Origin: Taudactylus pleione
Taxonomy: Eukaryota > Chordata > Amphibia > Anura > Myobatrachidae
Direction of reading: 5' to 3'
NCBI GenBank assembly: GCA_031769625.1
Contig: JAUIMM010000178.1
Coordinates: 25,539,501 to 25,603,500, forward strand
Length of the DNA stretch: 64,000 nucleotides
Below are positions 43,458-54,240 of this stretch, one piece after another. Each line of letters opens with the position of its first letter. Position 1 is the stretch's first letter. The translations under genes and the position numbers were made by a program. The notes beneath the pieces are model-generated. The model was not told the origin of the DNA. It made no database searches and saw only the letters and a list, made by a program, of their open reading frames with translations.

Positions 43458-43997
43458 GGGCCTAATTCAGACCCGCTCGCGAGCGCTGAGCACTTGCAAG
43501 CGGGTTGATGGTGCCCTAGTGCGCATGCGCACGACGGAGGAAGCTCCATCGTGCGCATGCACGAGACCCGCATAGCGACAGCCAAGCTGTCGTTATGGGT
43601 CTCGCACCAAACGGGGCGGGCTGTTGATGGTGAGGACAGCACGCCCCCTTTGGTGGGCGTGCCGGGAGCGTTGCTGCCCAGACAGAGGCGTTCCCATGGG
43701 AACGCCTACCATCTGGGGCCGGCCCCACTGACATCACAGGTGATGTCAGTGGGAGTGCTTTTGGCTCTGATAGAGCCAAAAGCACTCCTGGGCTTGAGGC
43801 AGCGAGAGCCTACCGCAGGGTCTCGTCGCAAGCCCGATGGTCGCGACCATCGCGACCATCTTTTTGGCCGCTCGCATAAGCTGTGGGTGGTCACCCACAG
43901 CTATGCGAACGGCCAGGAGGCCGCTCCATTTTTAGGTAGGAGGGCCCTGATTCAGAGCGAGCGCTCTGGTCAGAGCGTCCGGCTCTGAATCAGGCCC
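43458..43997. mobile_element. hairpin-chain MITE, copy 6
   Basis: Ends GGGCCTAATTCAG and CTGAATCAGGCCC; TCA duplicated at 43455-43457 and 43998-44000. Hairpins: GCGCATGCGC near the left, GACAGCCAAGCTGTC, GGCGTTCCCATGGGAACGCC, CTGACATCACAGGTGATGTC, TTTTGGCTCTGATAGAGCCA, GATGGTCGCGACCATC and GCTGTGGGTGGTCACCCACA. Confidence 0.9.
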
Positions 43998-44509
43998 TCA
44001 GTTAGAAAAGCGCAGTTAGCGCAGTTAGAAAAGCGCAGACCTCACATCGAGTAACATCGGACAGTTAGAGAAGTCCAGACCTCACATTGAGTTACATCGG
44101 ACAGTTAGAGAAGCCCAGACCTCACATCGAGTAACATCGGACAGTTAGAGAAGCCCAGACTTTACTCAGTTAGAAAAGCCCAGACCTTACATTGAGTAAC
44201 ATTGAACAGTTAGAGAAGCCCAGACCTCACATCGAGTACCATCGGACAGTTAGAGAAGCCTAGACCTTACTCAGTTAGAGAAGCCCAGACATCCCATGGA
44301 GTAACATCGGACAATTAGAGAAGCCAAGACCTTACTCAGTTAGAAAAGCCCAGACCTCACATCGAGTAACATCAGACAGTTTAGAGAAGCCCAGACCTTA
44401 CTCAGTTAGAGAAGCCCAAACCTCACATCGAGTAACATCAGACAGTTAGAGAAACCCAGACCTCACATCGAGTACCATCGGACAGTTAGAGAAGCCCAGA
44501 CCTTACTCA

Positions 44510-44847
44510 GGGGGTCATTCAGACCCGTTCGTGAGCAAAGGACGCTCGCAAATGGGTCGATGTTGGGCCCCGTCGTGCGCATGCGCGAGACCTGGATAGC
44601 GATGGGCTCTCCGTCGCTCCATCACTCCTGGGCTTGCGGAAGCGAGACCCTACCACAGGGTCTCGTCGCAAGCCCGATGGTCGCGATGGTCTTTGACCAT
44701 CGCGACCATCTTTTTGGCTGCTCGCATAAGCTGTGGGTGGTCACCCACAGCTATGCGAGCGGCCGGGAGGCCGCTCCAAATTTAGCTGGAACGGCCCTGA
44801 TTCAGAGCGAGCGCTCTGGTCAGAGCGTTCAGCTCTGAATCAGGCCC
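44510..44847. mobile_element. hairpin-chain MITE, copy 7 (shortened)
   Basis: Ends GGGGGTCATTCAG and CTGAATCAGGCCC; TCA duplicated at 44507-44509 and 44848-44850. It lacks the middle hairpins (the GACATCAC pair and the GGCGTTCC pair) but keeps GAGACCCTACCACAGGGTCT, GATGGTCTTTGACCATC and GCTGTGGGTGGTCACCCACA. Confidence 0.88.
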
Positions 44848-45174
44848 TCAGTTAGAGAAGCCCAGACGTCACATCGAATAACATCGGACAGTTAGAGAAG
44901 TCCAGACCTTACTTCAGCACATGCTATGAGTCCTCAGGCGGCATCTGGTTTCGCAATGGCTAATTTATGCACGCCCATTCAACGGCGTTGAAACCCACTG
45001 GCACACCTGCGTTCGGCCGACCAACCCCCGTCACTACCCCCAAACGGCACTTCCTGTCTGTCACTCTGCATTGGGTCTGCATATCCTCTGCGTTCACAGT
45101 CTCGAGCGCAGTGGCTACAATCGACAGATTGCGTGTATATAAGCAACTGCGTACGCTGCTGAATCAGGCGCATA

Positions 45175-46030
45175 GTTTGCTTTGTGCTGTGTCATTTACT
45201 ATATCATAATACAATTAATACAAATTTGTGGTCTACAGTGAATAGCTGTTATTGTGTTGCTTTTCTTCTTAAAGAATATAGTTAAGTGTTCATAAAAAAA
45301 TAACAAGCAAAGAAGCAACGTGAATATCCTGTGTCAGCATTAAGGCCCAACATTATTTTTTCTTAGTTTGAGTATAATTACAGCATTGGGCAGTCAATTA
45401 GCTTATAGATGCATTTATTTATAGATTACTGTACATACTTTAAACCTTAAAAGATACTAAAGCCTGATTCAGTTTATTTATTTATTTATGCTACAGCTGC
45501 TGCCAAGTTACTGACAATGGCACTAGTATAGTGATTGCAGGGTTTGCATACTAATGAGTTGGATGGAATCTTTACTCATTAAAGATCAGACAACACTCAT
45601 TAAACATTCGGAAAGGAAAGTTATGCCAAACTTTTACCCATTTAGTAGCTGACGCTGCATGCCAATCGTTGTTTTTATTTACTTTTATTACTTGTTTACA
45701 GCACTTGCAGACTGGCTTCCAATAATGCATGAGAAAATAAACTTATTATATACTGTATTCAGTCAGAAATTCGCACTAATGGCACTACATCAGGTCAGAG
45801 GCCAGATTCATTTTCTGGGGGCTCCAGAGCTTTGATGGGCTGATGTCACAGTTTTCCTGGGTATCTGCGCTGGTAATGTGCACATAATCAGGGGTAGGGG
45901 CAGGTGGATGGGTGACTGCACCGATTGATAAGGAGTCACAAGATTGCAACTCAACTATTTCAAGCTACTTTACAAAGTTATCCAGATTATTTAACTGATG
46001 TTAAATGAGATCAGGCTTTCCTTGGCATGG
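45175..46030. other. unassigned AT-rich sequence
   Basis: No gene or recognised repeat. The hAT at 46039 is inserted just beyond it. Confidence 0.35.
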
Positions 46031-46038
46031 ATAGCCGT

Positions 46039-46758
46039 CAGGGACGTATCTATAATTGGTGGAACACAGGCCCCTGGGTACAGGAGAACACAGGCCCCTG
46101 GGTACAGGGGGGCCCCGCACCGCACACCCTGCACCCATAGAATTACTTACCTCTCTGGAGTCCCACATCGGCGTGGGGGTCTGGCGCTGTAAAAACGACT
46201 GGAAAATGGCCACCGTGGCCACTTTCCCGTCATTTGCGCATGCGCAGTATATCGAAAATGGCCACCGCGGCTATTTCCCGGTGACCTGTGCATCCTCTAT
46301 AGACTCTGGGCGCACTCTAGTGCAACAACTCCGGCGGTGGCCACGCACAGGCCCGCTGAGAGCCGCGGCGGGCCCGGGTAATAGGGGCGTGACCTAATCA
46401 CCGGAGGTGTGGCCACGCCCCCTTCCCGAAAAAAAAAAAAGATTTGCATCGCCGAGAAGCGGCGCTGCGCGCTGGGGAGGGGGGCGCTCTGGGCCCCCTC
46501 AGCCCTGCTCAAAGCCAGGGCGGGCGCGATCAGTGTGATCGCTCCCCCCCACAGGCATAGGAGACTGCTGTGGCTACTGCTCAGCAGCCACAGCAGTCTC
46601 CACTGCAGCTCAGCACATGCTGTGTGCTGGGCTGCTGTGAGGGAGGGGGAGCGGCGCCGGACCTGGGCCCACCAGGAAGACTGGGTCCCGGTAATCTGTA
46701 CCCGCTCCCCTCCGTGTCGGAGACTGCACACAGGCCCCCTCCTCTCTAGAAACACCCG
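46039..46758. mobile_element. non-autonomous hAT, ATAGCCGT duplication
   Basis: Begins CAGGGACGTATCTATAATTG and ends TCTCTAGAAACACCCG, with the perfect 8-bp duplication ATAGCCGT at 46031-46038 and 46759-46766. It shares CGACTGGAAAATGGCCACCG and neighbouring sequence with 28013-28408 in opposite orientation, and contains an extra 3' portion that the shorter copy lacks. Confidence 0.92.
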
Positions 46759-46766
46759 ATAGCCGT

Positions 46767-47964
46767 GTATATCTATTATTTCATTACTTCCATTTTTTTT
46801 AAATTACAATGTCAGAGAAAACAGGAAAACATTGGGATGAAAGTAGCTCTTAGCCAACGCTTTGGAATACAGAGAGTGGCAAATTGTTTTACATTGCTAC
46901 TGTACCAAAGACTCCTGAAGGAATCAAGCAAACAGGGCTGGCGCTAAAATTAGGCAGCTGCTTAGGGTGCTGGCACCTGAGGGGGCGGCACTGAGGCCGC
47001 CAGCACAGTAATAAGGATGTCTCTGAAAGACATCCTGGCAGCGGCTATGGTTTGCATAAGCTGCGGTCGCTGCCCCTGCACTTACCAGCTGCTGTCTGGC
47101 CGTCACTGCAGACATGTCACAGTCTGGCATGTCAGGTGCAGCGCAGTCAGCAGCAACAGTGCCAGGTGCCCACCCTCCTTCCCGGAGACCAGCCACTGGT
47201 TTAGTCTTTAACATGTTTGCTGCTTTAAAAGTACAGGCATAGTCGCATGTATTCCCGCAGCAGCCTCAGCTTGCAGTCTATTACATTTAGTAGACGCTCT
47301 ATGGTATAGGGATGTGTGCTAGAGTTATTTGTTAATGTATGGTGTATTATATATCTGTATATATGTTTCAGAAAATAACATCAATGTGGGCAGTGTTTAC
47401 CAGTATTTTAAGATATGTTGATAATGGTAATCCACATCGGGGGCATGTGGTTACAATTGTTATTAAATAAGTCTATTATAACTGGTGGGCAATATCTGTA
47501 GGCAGGATTTTCTAGCGGTTTATGTATACATGTTTATATCCAAACACCAATAGTTCTTATAGTCAGGAGGGCAAAAACTTTAGGCCGTGTTTTCAGTATA
47601 GCTTGAATATACAAAGTCCTGAATAATGTGTTAGAAATCGATAATTCCTCCTTTTAACTACTTCTTATGTACATCTACCTCTTCAACATCCCATGGGTAC
47701 CGCAAAATAATAGGTGCAGTATCAGGGTGGTGCGGACACTATTAGTGCAGATATTAGGTAAGTTGGATAATACTTACCAAACGGTTTCTGCTGGTCCTCT
47801 GGTCGCCAATTTGTACTCCCATGGGTATTGATATGCACGTATGGGGGTTAGTGATAGTGGTGGTAATTATAGTAGTAAAGGTGAGAGTACACTTGGTAAT
47901 AAAAAAACTCACCTTTATTTGTTGTCACGACCCTGGCTAGTTTTTCACCTTTTTGCCTTGAGAC
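46767..47964. other. unassigned; one hAT-like terminus
   Basis: AACAGGGCTGGCGCTAAAAT at about 46932 resembles a hAT left end (CAGGGCTGGC), followed by GGGGGCGGCACTGAGGCCGC. Its right end and duplication were not found. The remainder, including (TAT) rich 47340-47380, is unassigned. Confidence 0.35.
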
Positions 47965-48157
47965 TAAAGGCCCCCATACATCAGCAATTGATTGCAGCAA
48001 TTGTGAAATTTGCAATCGATTGTGTAGAAAGATCTTTCCCTTTTTCAATCAATTGTGATATCTCTGCAATCGATTGAAAAAGGGAAAGATTTTTATACAC
48101 AATCGATTGCAAATTGCATGGTTGCTGCAATCAATTGCTGATGTATGGGGGCCTTTA
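47965..48157. mobile_element. near-perfect palindromic MITE, copy 1
   Basis: 193 bp, TAAAGGCCCCCATACATCAG to CTGATGTATGGGGGCCTTTA. The arms (CAATTGATTGCAGCAATTG, GCAATCGATTGTGTA, AAAGATC/TTTTTATAC) pair almost throughout, leaving a small loop near the centre. Confidence 0.88.
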
Positions 48158-48189
48158 CCCCTGCCAACTGTCCCATGGATCTGTATGTG

Positions 48190-48381
48190 TAAAGGCCCCC
48201 ATACATCAGCAATTGATTGCAGCAATTGTACAATTTGCAATCGATTGTGTATAAAAATCTTTCACTTTTTCAATCAATTGTGGTATCTCTGCATTCGATT
48301 GAAAAAGGGAAAGATTTTTATACACAATCGATTGCAAATTGCACAATTGCTGCAATCAATTGCTGATTACGGGGGCCTTAA
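48190..48381. mobile_element. near-perfect palindromic MITE, copy 2
   Basis: 192 bp, same sequence as the previous copy with few changes; right end GATTACGGGGGCCTTAA. The two copies lie only 32 bp apart in the same orientation. A diverged member is at 20648-20976. Confidence 0.88.
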
Positions 48382-48729
48382 TTTGCCTGGGAGATCTGCT
48401 CTAATCATGCTGGCTGCAACACTTCTGTGTATACATTTGGACTAATCTGTCCTTGCCACAGTGATTATTCACCTGGGTCCTATTCTGTCTGTGAACACTG
48501 CTAGCCTTGATTGAATCGTAGGTGTAGTTCTGACTCTCTGTACTGCAGATATGATTGCTCCCTCTGCATGTTGAGCTCTCAGAGTGCTACTGCCAGACCA
48601 CCTGACCGTATCCACCAATTCCTGCCAGACCCAGGGTACATAGCATTCTGAGCCCAAGTATCTTGTTACTTCCCATGGTGTACAGATTGTGCTACTTCTA
48701 TCTCCCTGTGTACAAGTGTATCCCAGGCT

Positions 48730-49225
48730 CCTGCAGGCAGCAACACCTGGTGCATCCGGAAATCCTGCTGGTTCCCAGACTAGTTCATCCAGTAATCCTG
48801 CTAGCAGCAATACCTGGTACATCCGGAAATCCTGCTGGTTGCCAGACCAGTTCATCCAGTAATCCTGCTGGAAGCTATACCTGGCACATCTGGAAATCCT
48901 GCTGGTTCCCAGACCAGTTCATTCAGTAATCCTGTTGGCAGCAATACCTGGTACATCTGGAAATCCTGCTGGTTTCCAGACCAGTTCATCCAGTAATCCT
49001 ACTGGCAGCAATACCTGGTACATCTGGAAATCCTGCTGGTTCCCAGACCAGTTCATCCAGTAATCCTGCTGGCTTCAATACCTGGTACATCCGGAAATCC
49101 TGCTGGTTCCCAGACCAGTTCATCCAGTAATCCTGCTGGCAGCTATACCTGGTACATCTGGAAATCCTGCTGGTTCCCAGACCAGTTCATCCAGTAATCC
49201 TGCTGGCAGCAATACCTGGTACATC
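48730..49225. repeat. 67-bp minisatellite, about seven units
   Basis: GGAAATCCTGCTGGTT recurs at 48758, 48825, 48892, 48959, 49026, 49093 and 49160, exactly 67 bp apart. Each unit also has CCAGACCAGTTCATCCAGTA and GCAATACCTGGTACATC. Confidence 0.93.
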
Positions 49226-49494
49226 TGACTTTAGCTATATTTCTGAGGGGCTCATTTATTCTAATTGAGAGTTCTTATTGTGCGGCTTACATACTGGAGT
49301 CCACAAGGGCACTCCAGCATATAGATCACATTTTCACTGTCACATAGTTTCCCTTATAGTGTATTCTTTTGATGTTTGTTGGTTGTAGGCACATCGTGCT
49401 ATGGCGGGAGCGTGGTGGTGAAGGCTGGGACCGGAGCCGTGGCCCGCGCTTGCTTAGGAGAACTTGGACAGAGTAGTTATATTGGTGCCACAGC
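49226..49494. other. unassigned sequence
   Basis: Nothing recognised. Confidence 0.35.
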
Positions 49495-49940
49495 CAGGGC
49501 CGGATTTACCGCTCTGTAACCAAGGTGCCCACCTAGGGCCCAGCGGGTCCCATGGTTGGGGCCCCCGAAATCTGGCCCTGTGAAGCAGCGGCAGTCACAA
49601 CATCAAGTTCCCGATGTGAAGCAGGAAGACATCGTCGTTGGCCGGCATCTTCCTTTACTTCTCACTGAGAATCATTTGCCTCCAGGCGCAAGCAGGGGGA
49701 GCTGCTGAAAGGATTACCAGCTTCCTTATTAGTGCACTCGTCGTGACTACTGGACAGCTCTAATACTACAGGCAGCGAGGGGGCATACTGTGTATTTCTC
49801 TGCCACATTGACCTGTGACAGGGAGATACAGTAGGGGAGTCACATGAGTTTTGTATGGAGTGGAGTAGGATGGGGCTCCTGTGCAAACTGCCAAGAGATG
49901 GAGTCTGCTGAGTGAGTTATATCAGTGCTGGAGGTACAGA
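49495..49940. mobile_element. hAT-like left terminus, CAGGGCCGGATTTACC
   Basis: Starts CAGGGCCGGATTTACCG followed by GCCCACCTAGGGCCCAGCGG. This is a common hAT-type terminus in vertebrates. The matching right end was not identified; the 31-bp array and a MITE may lie inside it. Confidence 0.5.
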
Positions 49941-50535
49941 GGGGGTCATTCAGAGTCGGTCGCAAGCGCTGAGCGCTCGCAACTGACTGGATGTTGCCCC
50001 ACTGTTGCACATGCCCCACTGTTGCACATGTGCGACCCCCGGCTAGCGACGGACGCTCCGTCGCTAGGGATCTCGCAGCAGACGGGGCGAACTGTCGATG
50101 ATGAGTGTCACTCCACTGTGTCAGTTTTACATACCACACCAAGTGTAGCGCCGACCTCTAATCCACAATTGTTTATCGATGATGAGTGACAGCTCGCCCC
50201 ATTTGGGAGGTGGGCAGGGGACGTGCCTGCCCAAACGGAGCCTTTCCCGCCGGAACGCTTGCCGTTTGGGGGCGGCCCCACTGACATCATTGCTGATGTC
50301 AGTAGGAAGCTACCTGGGGCTTACTAGTGCCCAAACCCAACCTTAGGGTCTGGTCGTAAGCCCCAATGGTCACGATGGTCTTGACCATCGCGACCATCAC
50401 CCATGTCGGTCGCTAGAGCTGTGGGTGTTAACCCACAGCTTAGCGATCGACAAGGAGGCAGTCGTTCAGGATGCAAGCGGCCACCCTGATTCAGGGAAAC
50501 CGCTTGCAACTAACGACCGCCTCTGAATGAGGTCC
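49941..50535. mobile_element. hairpin-chain MITE, copy 8
   Basis: Ends GGGGGTCATTCAG and CTGAATGAGGTCC, flanks AGA and AGT. Hairpins: GACGGACGCTCCGTC, CTGACATCATTGCTGATGTC, GATGGTCTTGACCATC and GCTGTGGGTGTTAACCCACA. A short direct repeat (CGATGATGAGTG at about 50096 and 50179) brackets about 80 bp of foreign sequence inside one hairpin arm. Confidence 0.82.
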
Positions 50536-52630
50536 AGTGTGTGCAGGCAGTGTAATGTAGTGATGCAGTGGGTGCTGGCAGTGTAATGTGGTGATGCAGT
50601 GGGTGCTGGCAGTGTAATGTGGTGATGCAGTGGGCGCTGGTAATGTAATGTGGTGATGCAGTGGATGCTGGTGGTGCAGTAGGTGCTGGCAGTGTAATGT
50701 GGTGATGCAGTGGGCGCTGGTAATGTAATGTGGTGATGCAGTGGGTGCTGGCAGTGTAATGTGGTGATGCAGTGGGCGCTGGCAGTGTAATGTGGTGATG
50801 CAGTGGATGCTGGTGGTGCAGTAGGTGCTGGCAGTGTAATGTGGTGATGCAGTGGATGCTGGTGGTGCAGTGGGTGCTGGCAGTGTAATGTGGTGATGCA
50901 GTGGATGCTGGCGGTACAGTGGGTGCTGGCAGTGTAATGTCAGTGCTGGCAGTGCAGTGGGTGCTGGCAGTGTAATGTGGTGATGCAGTGGGTGCTGGCA
51001 GTGTAATGTGGTGATGCAGTGGATGCTGGTGGTGCAGTAGGTGCTGGCAGTGTAATGTGGTGATGCAGTGGGTGCTGGCAGTGTAATGTGGTGATGCAGT
51101 GGATGCTGGTGGTGCAGTGGGTGCTGGCAGTGTAATGTGGTGATGCAGTGGGCACTGGCAGTGTAATGTGGTGATGCAGTGGGCGCTGGTGGTGTAGTAG
51201 GTGCTGGCAGTGTAATGTGGTGATGCTGGTGGTGCAGTTGGTGCTGGCAGTGTAATGTCAGTGCTGGTGGTGCAGTGGGTGCTGGCAGTGTAATGTGGTG
51301 ATGCAGTAGGTCCTGTCAGTGTAATGTGGTGATGCAGTGGATGCTGGTGGTGCAGTGGGTGCTGGCAGTGTAATTTCAGTGCTGGTGGTGCAGTGGGTGC
51401 TGGCAGTGTAATGTGGTGATGCAGTAGGTGCTGGCAGTGTAATGTGGTGATGCAGTGGATGCTGGTGGTACAGTGGGTGCTGGCAGTGTAATGTCAGTGC
51501 TGGTGGTACAGTGGGTGCTGGCAGTGTAATGCATGCCTGCCTACTTTTGAAAAAGCATTTCAGGGAGAGTGTGAAAGCAGCACCTATGAGCGCATGTTAC
51601 ACTGGGCGTGTACTGATAAATCTGAGAGGCGTGTCCTAAACCTGACTTACATCCAAATGTAAACCATCCCAAAAGCAGTTAGTAAGATTTGTTTGTTGAT
51701 GAAAACACACTAATACTTTTCAGAAATTCATAGGGATCATTGTGCCTTATAATAACCAATGCAAGGAAATGACACTAATGATCCCATTTGAATGTATATA
51801 TCTCTGTTTTTTAATATAACAGCTTCATAATGGGGGTAAGGATGAAATGAGGGAGATTGCTAGACTCTTCAGGGAGACAGGGATTTTGCTACTATTTCAG
51901 GGAGTCTCCCTGACAATGAGGGAGAGTTGGCAAGTATGGTGTAATGTGGTGATGCAGTGTGTGCTGGCAGTGTAATGTGGTGGTGCAGTAGGTGCTGGCA
52001 GTGTAATGTCAGTGCTGGTGGTGCAGTGGGTGCTGGCAGTGTAATGTGGTGATGCAGTGGATGCTGGTGGTGCAGTGGGTGCTGGCAGTGTAATGTCAGT
52101 GCCGGTGGTGCAATGGGTGCTGGCAGTGTAATGTGGTGATGCAGTGTGTGCTGGCAGTGTAATGTGGTGGTGCAGTAGGTGCTGGCAGTGTAATGTCAGT
52201 GCTGGTGGTGCAGTGGGTGCTGGCAGTGTAATGTGGTGATGCAGTAGGTGCTGGCAGTGTAATGTGGTGATGCTGGTGGTGCAGTGGGTGCTGGCAGTGT
52301 AATGTCAGTGCTGGTGGTGCAGTGGGTGCTGGCAGTGTAATGTGGTGATGCAGTGTAATGTCAGTGCTGGTGGTGCAGTGGGTGCTGGCAGTGTAATGTG
52401 GTGATGCAGTAGGTGCTGGCAGTGTAATGTGGTGATGCTGGTGGTGCAGTAGGTGCTGGCAGTGTAATGTCAGTGCTGGTGGTGCAGTGGGTGCTGGCAG
52501 TGTAATGTGGTGATGCAGTGGGTGCAGGCAGTGCAATGTGGTGATGCAGTGTGTGCTGGCAGTGTAATGTGGTGGTGCAGTGGGTGCTGGCAGTGTAATG
52601 TGGTGATGCTGGTGGTGCAGTGGGTGCTGA
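50536..52630. repeat. 31-bp minisatellite (GTGATGCAGTGGGTGCTGG)
   Basis: Unit GTGATGCAGTGGGTGCTGGC plus AGTGTAATGTG, 31 bp, with shorter variants (GCTGGTGGTGCAGTGG, CAGTGTAATGTCAGTGC). Interrupted at 51532-51938 by a hAT-like insertion. Reading frames through it are artefacts. Confidence 0.93.
51532..51938. mobile_element. hAT-like insertion in the 31-bp array
   Basis: Ends CATGCCTGCCTACTTTTG and, inverted, GAGTTGGCAAGTATG. It is flanked by GTGTAATG on both sides (51524-51531 and 51939-51946). Because GTGTAATG is also part of the array unit, the 8-bp duplication is compatible with, but not unique proof of, hAT insertion. Confidence 0.75.
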
Positions 52631-54240
52631 AGGGGTTCTCCCTCTCCTGAAACCCCAGGCTTGGTCTGAAGCCCGGGGCTCTTCCCCGCACCCCTGGGCT
52701 GTGAGTACGGGGGTAAATATGTGTTAAATAGTTATAAACTATTGTATTTTACAGTGGAACTACAGGTGCCAGTATGACTGCCCGTTGGCACTTTTGGAAC
52801 AGGCAGCCGGCACCCGTATCTCCACTGTAAAATAAATAGTTAAAAAAAACACAGGGCCTGATTCAGAGCCGGGCATTCTTTCAGAGCGCTGGCTCTGAAT
52901 CAGGCCGGCATTTTTTTTTTTGAGTGCCTGCCTCCTGGCCGCTCGCTAAGCTGTGGGTGACCACCCACAGCTTTTGCGAGCGGCCAAGTGATGGTCGCGA
53001 CCATCGTGACCATCGGGCTTGCGACGGAACTCTTGTGGTAGTGTCTCGTCCATTGCAAGCCGGAAGCTCACTACTGAGGCCGCCCCCAAATGGCAGGCGT
53101 TCCTTCAGGAAAGTCTCCATTTGGCCTGCCACCCCCTCCTGCCCGTCTCCAAAACGGGGTGAGCTGTCAATCACAATCGACAGCTGCCCCATTTTGGTGC
53201 GAGACCCGTAGCGATGGAGCGCCCGTTGCTGGCCGGGTCTCGCACATGCGCAGTGGGGGACCATCAACCCGCTTGCGAGCGATGTGTGCTCGCAATCGGT
53301 TATGAATCAGGCCCACAGTACACACACACCGTATACAGTAAAACTTTATTACACACCTACAGTACCTCACTCACACTCTACAGTTAGTGTCCGCTGATTG
53401 GCTGCCATCTCCAGACAGTTCACACTGATCAGTCAGGAGCAGGGTAGCGGTGCATGGAGTCACACATACACCATTACAGTAAGTATATGGATCAGGTTCC
53501 ATTTTTTTATTTTGTCAAGACCCCTGGATGCTAAGGAAACCAGCGCGAGGATGGAGGTGAATATAGGATCTTTATTTTAGGTACTCCAAAGGGACAAGGA
53601 GACAGACCAGCTGGCAGAAGGTAAGTATATGTGAGTGAGGTAGGTAGGTGTGTAATAAAGTTTTACTGTATACGGTGTGTGTGTGTGTACTTTGTTTTTT
53701 TAACTATTTATTTAACAGTGGTGGTATGGGTGCTGGTCTTAAATATAGGGGGAGCCCTATGCATTTTTTTCCCCCTATATTTAAAACCAGGACAAGCCCT
53801 GCAGCCAGGTGCTGGTTCCTAAATTACGGCGGGAACCCTACATGTTTTGTTCCCCATAATTTTAGGAACCAGGACTAGCTGTGCAGTCCAGGGCCGGTTA
53901 TGCTTTTGGGGGGTGGACCCTACGTCATTTTTTTTTTTACATTTAGCCCATTTTTTTACAGCTACAACCCACAAGCAGCCTTCACATATCTCACTGATAT
54001 GTGCAGGCTGCTTGTTCGGGAGAGTTTTACAGAGAGAAATCTTGGGTGAGTAAATCTCCTTCAAAACTTGCTACTCGGGGGAGAAATCTCGATCTGCTTC
54101 ACCATCGGCCAACTCACTCTCAGCTAAACTCACTTCATTGTAAATTTGTGAGTTTAATGAGCCTCAAATCACCCAAGTTTCGGCGATGCTAATCGAGTTT
54201 AAAAAAAAAATAAAAAACTTGATTCTTAGTAAATTTATTC
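52631..54240. repeat. interspersed repeat, GGTGCTGGTTCC type, split by a MITE
   Basis: Includes GGTGCTGGTTCCTAAATTA, CCCCATAATTTTAGGAACCA (inverted partner), GGGGGGTGGACCCTACGTC and an AAACTCGATTAGCATC / GGCGATGCTAATCGAGTTT end near 54180-54230. A (GT)7 run is at about 53677-53690. The sequence TATACAGTAAAACTTTATTA at 53330 recurs in inverted form near 53655, so much of it may be a long inverted repeat. Confidence 0.45.
52854..53314. mobile_element. hairpin-chain MITE, copy 9
   Basis: Ends GGGCCTGATTCAG and ATGAATCAGGCCC, with ACA duplicated at 52851-52853 and 53315-53317. Orientation as in copy 5. Hairpins: GCTGTGGGTGACCACCCACA, GATGGTCGCGACCATC, AATGGCAGGCGTTCC-type arms, and GAGCTGTCAATCACAATCGA with its partner. 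Confidence 0.85.

Larger units (their letters stand above)
43215..44915. repeat. 40-bp tandem array
   Basis: Unit ACATCGAGTAACATCGGACA plus GTTAGAGAAGCCCAGACCTC, 40 bp, repeated about twenty times excluding insertions, with variants containing TTACTCAGTTAGAAAAGCCC. It is interrupted by MITEs at 43458-43997 and 44510-44847. Confidence 0.9.
43054..45171. mobile_element. Harbinger-like element carrying a 40-bp array
   Basis: Left end GGGCCTGAATCACTACGG, right end GCTGAATCAGGCGC, flanked by ATA at 43051-43053 and 45172-45174. Most of it is a tandem array (43215-44915), itself invaded by two hairpin-chain MITEs. No transposase. The terminal resemblance suggests mobilisation by the same enzyme as the smaller MITEs. 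Confidence 0.6.

Noticed and set aside
43215..44915. Regularly spaced repeats suggestive of a CRISPR array
   Set aside because: The 40-bp units are contiguous without unique spacers and the context is eukaryotic transposon DNA.
50940..52536. Long minus-strand frames rich in HCxTSTxTLHC-like repeats
   Set aside because: They arise from the 31-bp minisatellite reading through without stops; no start context or homology.
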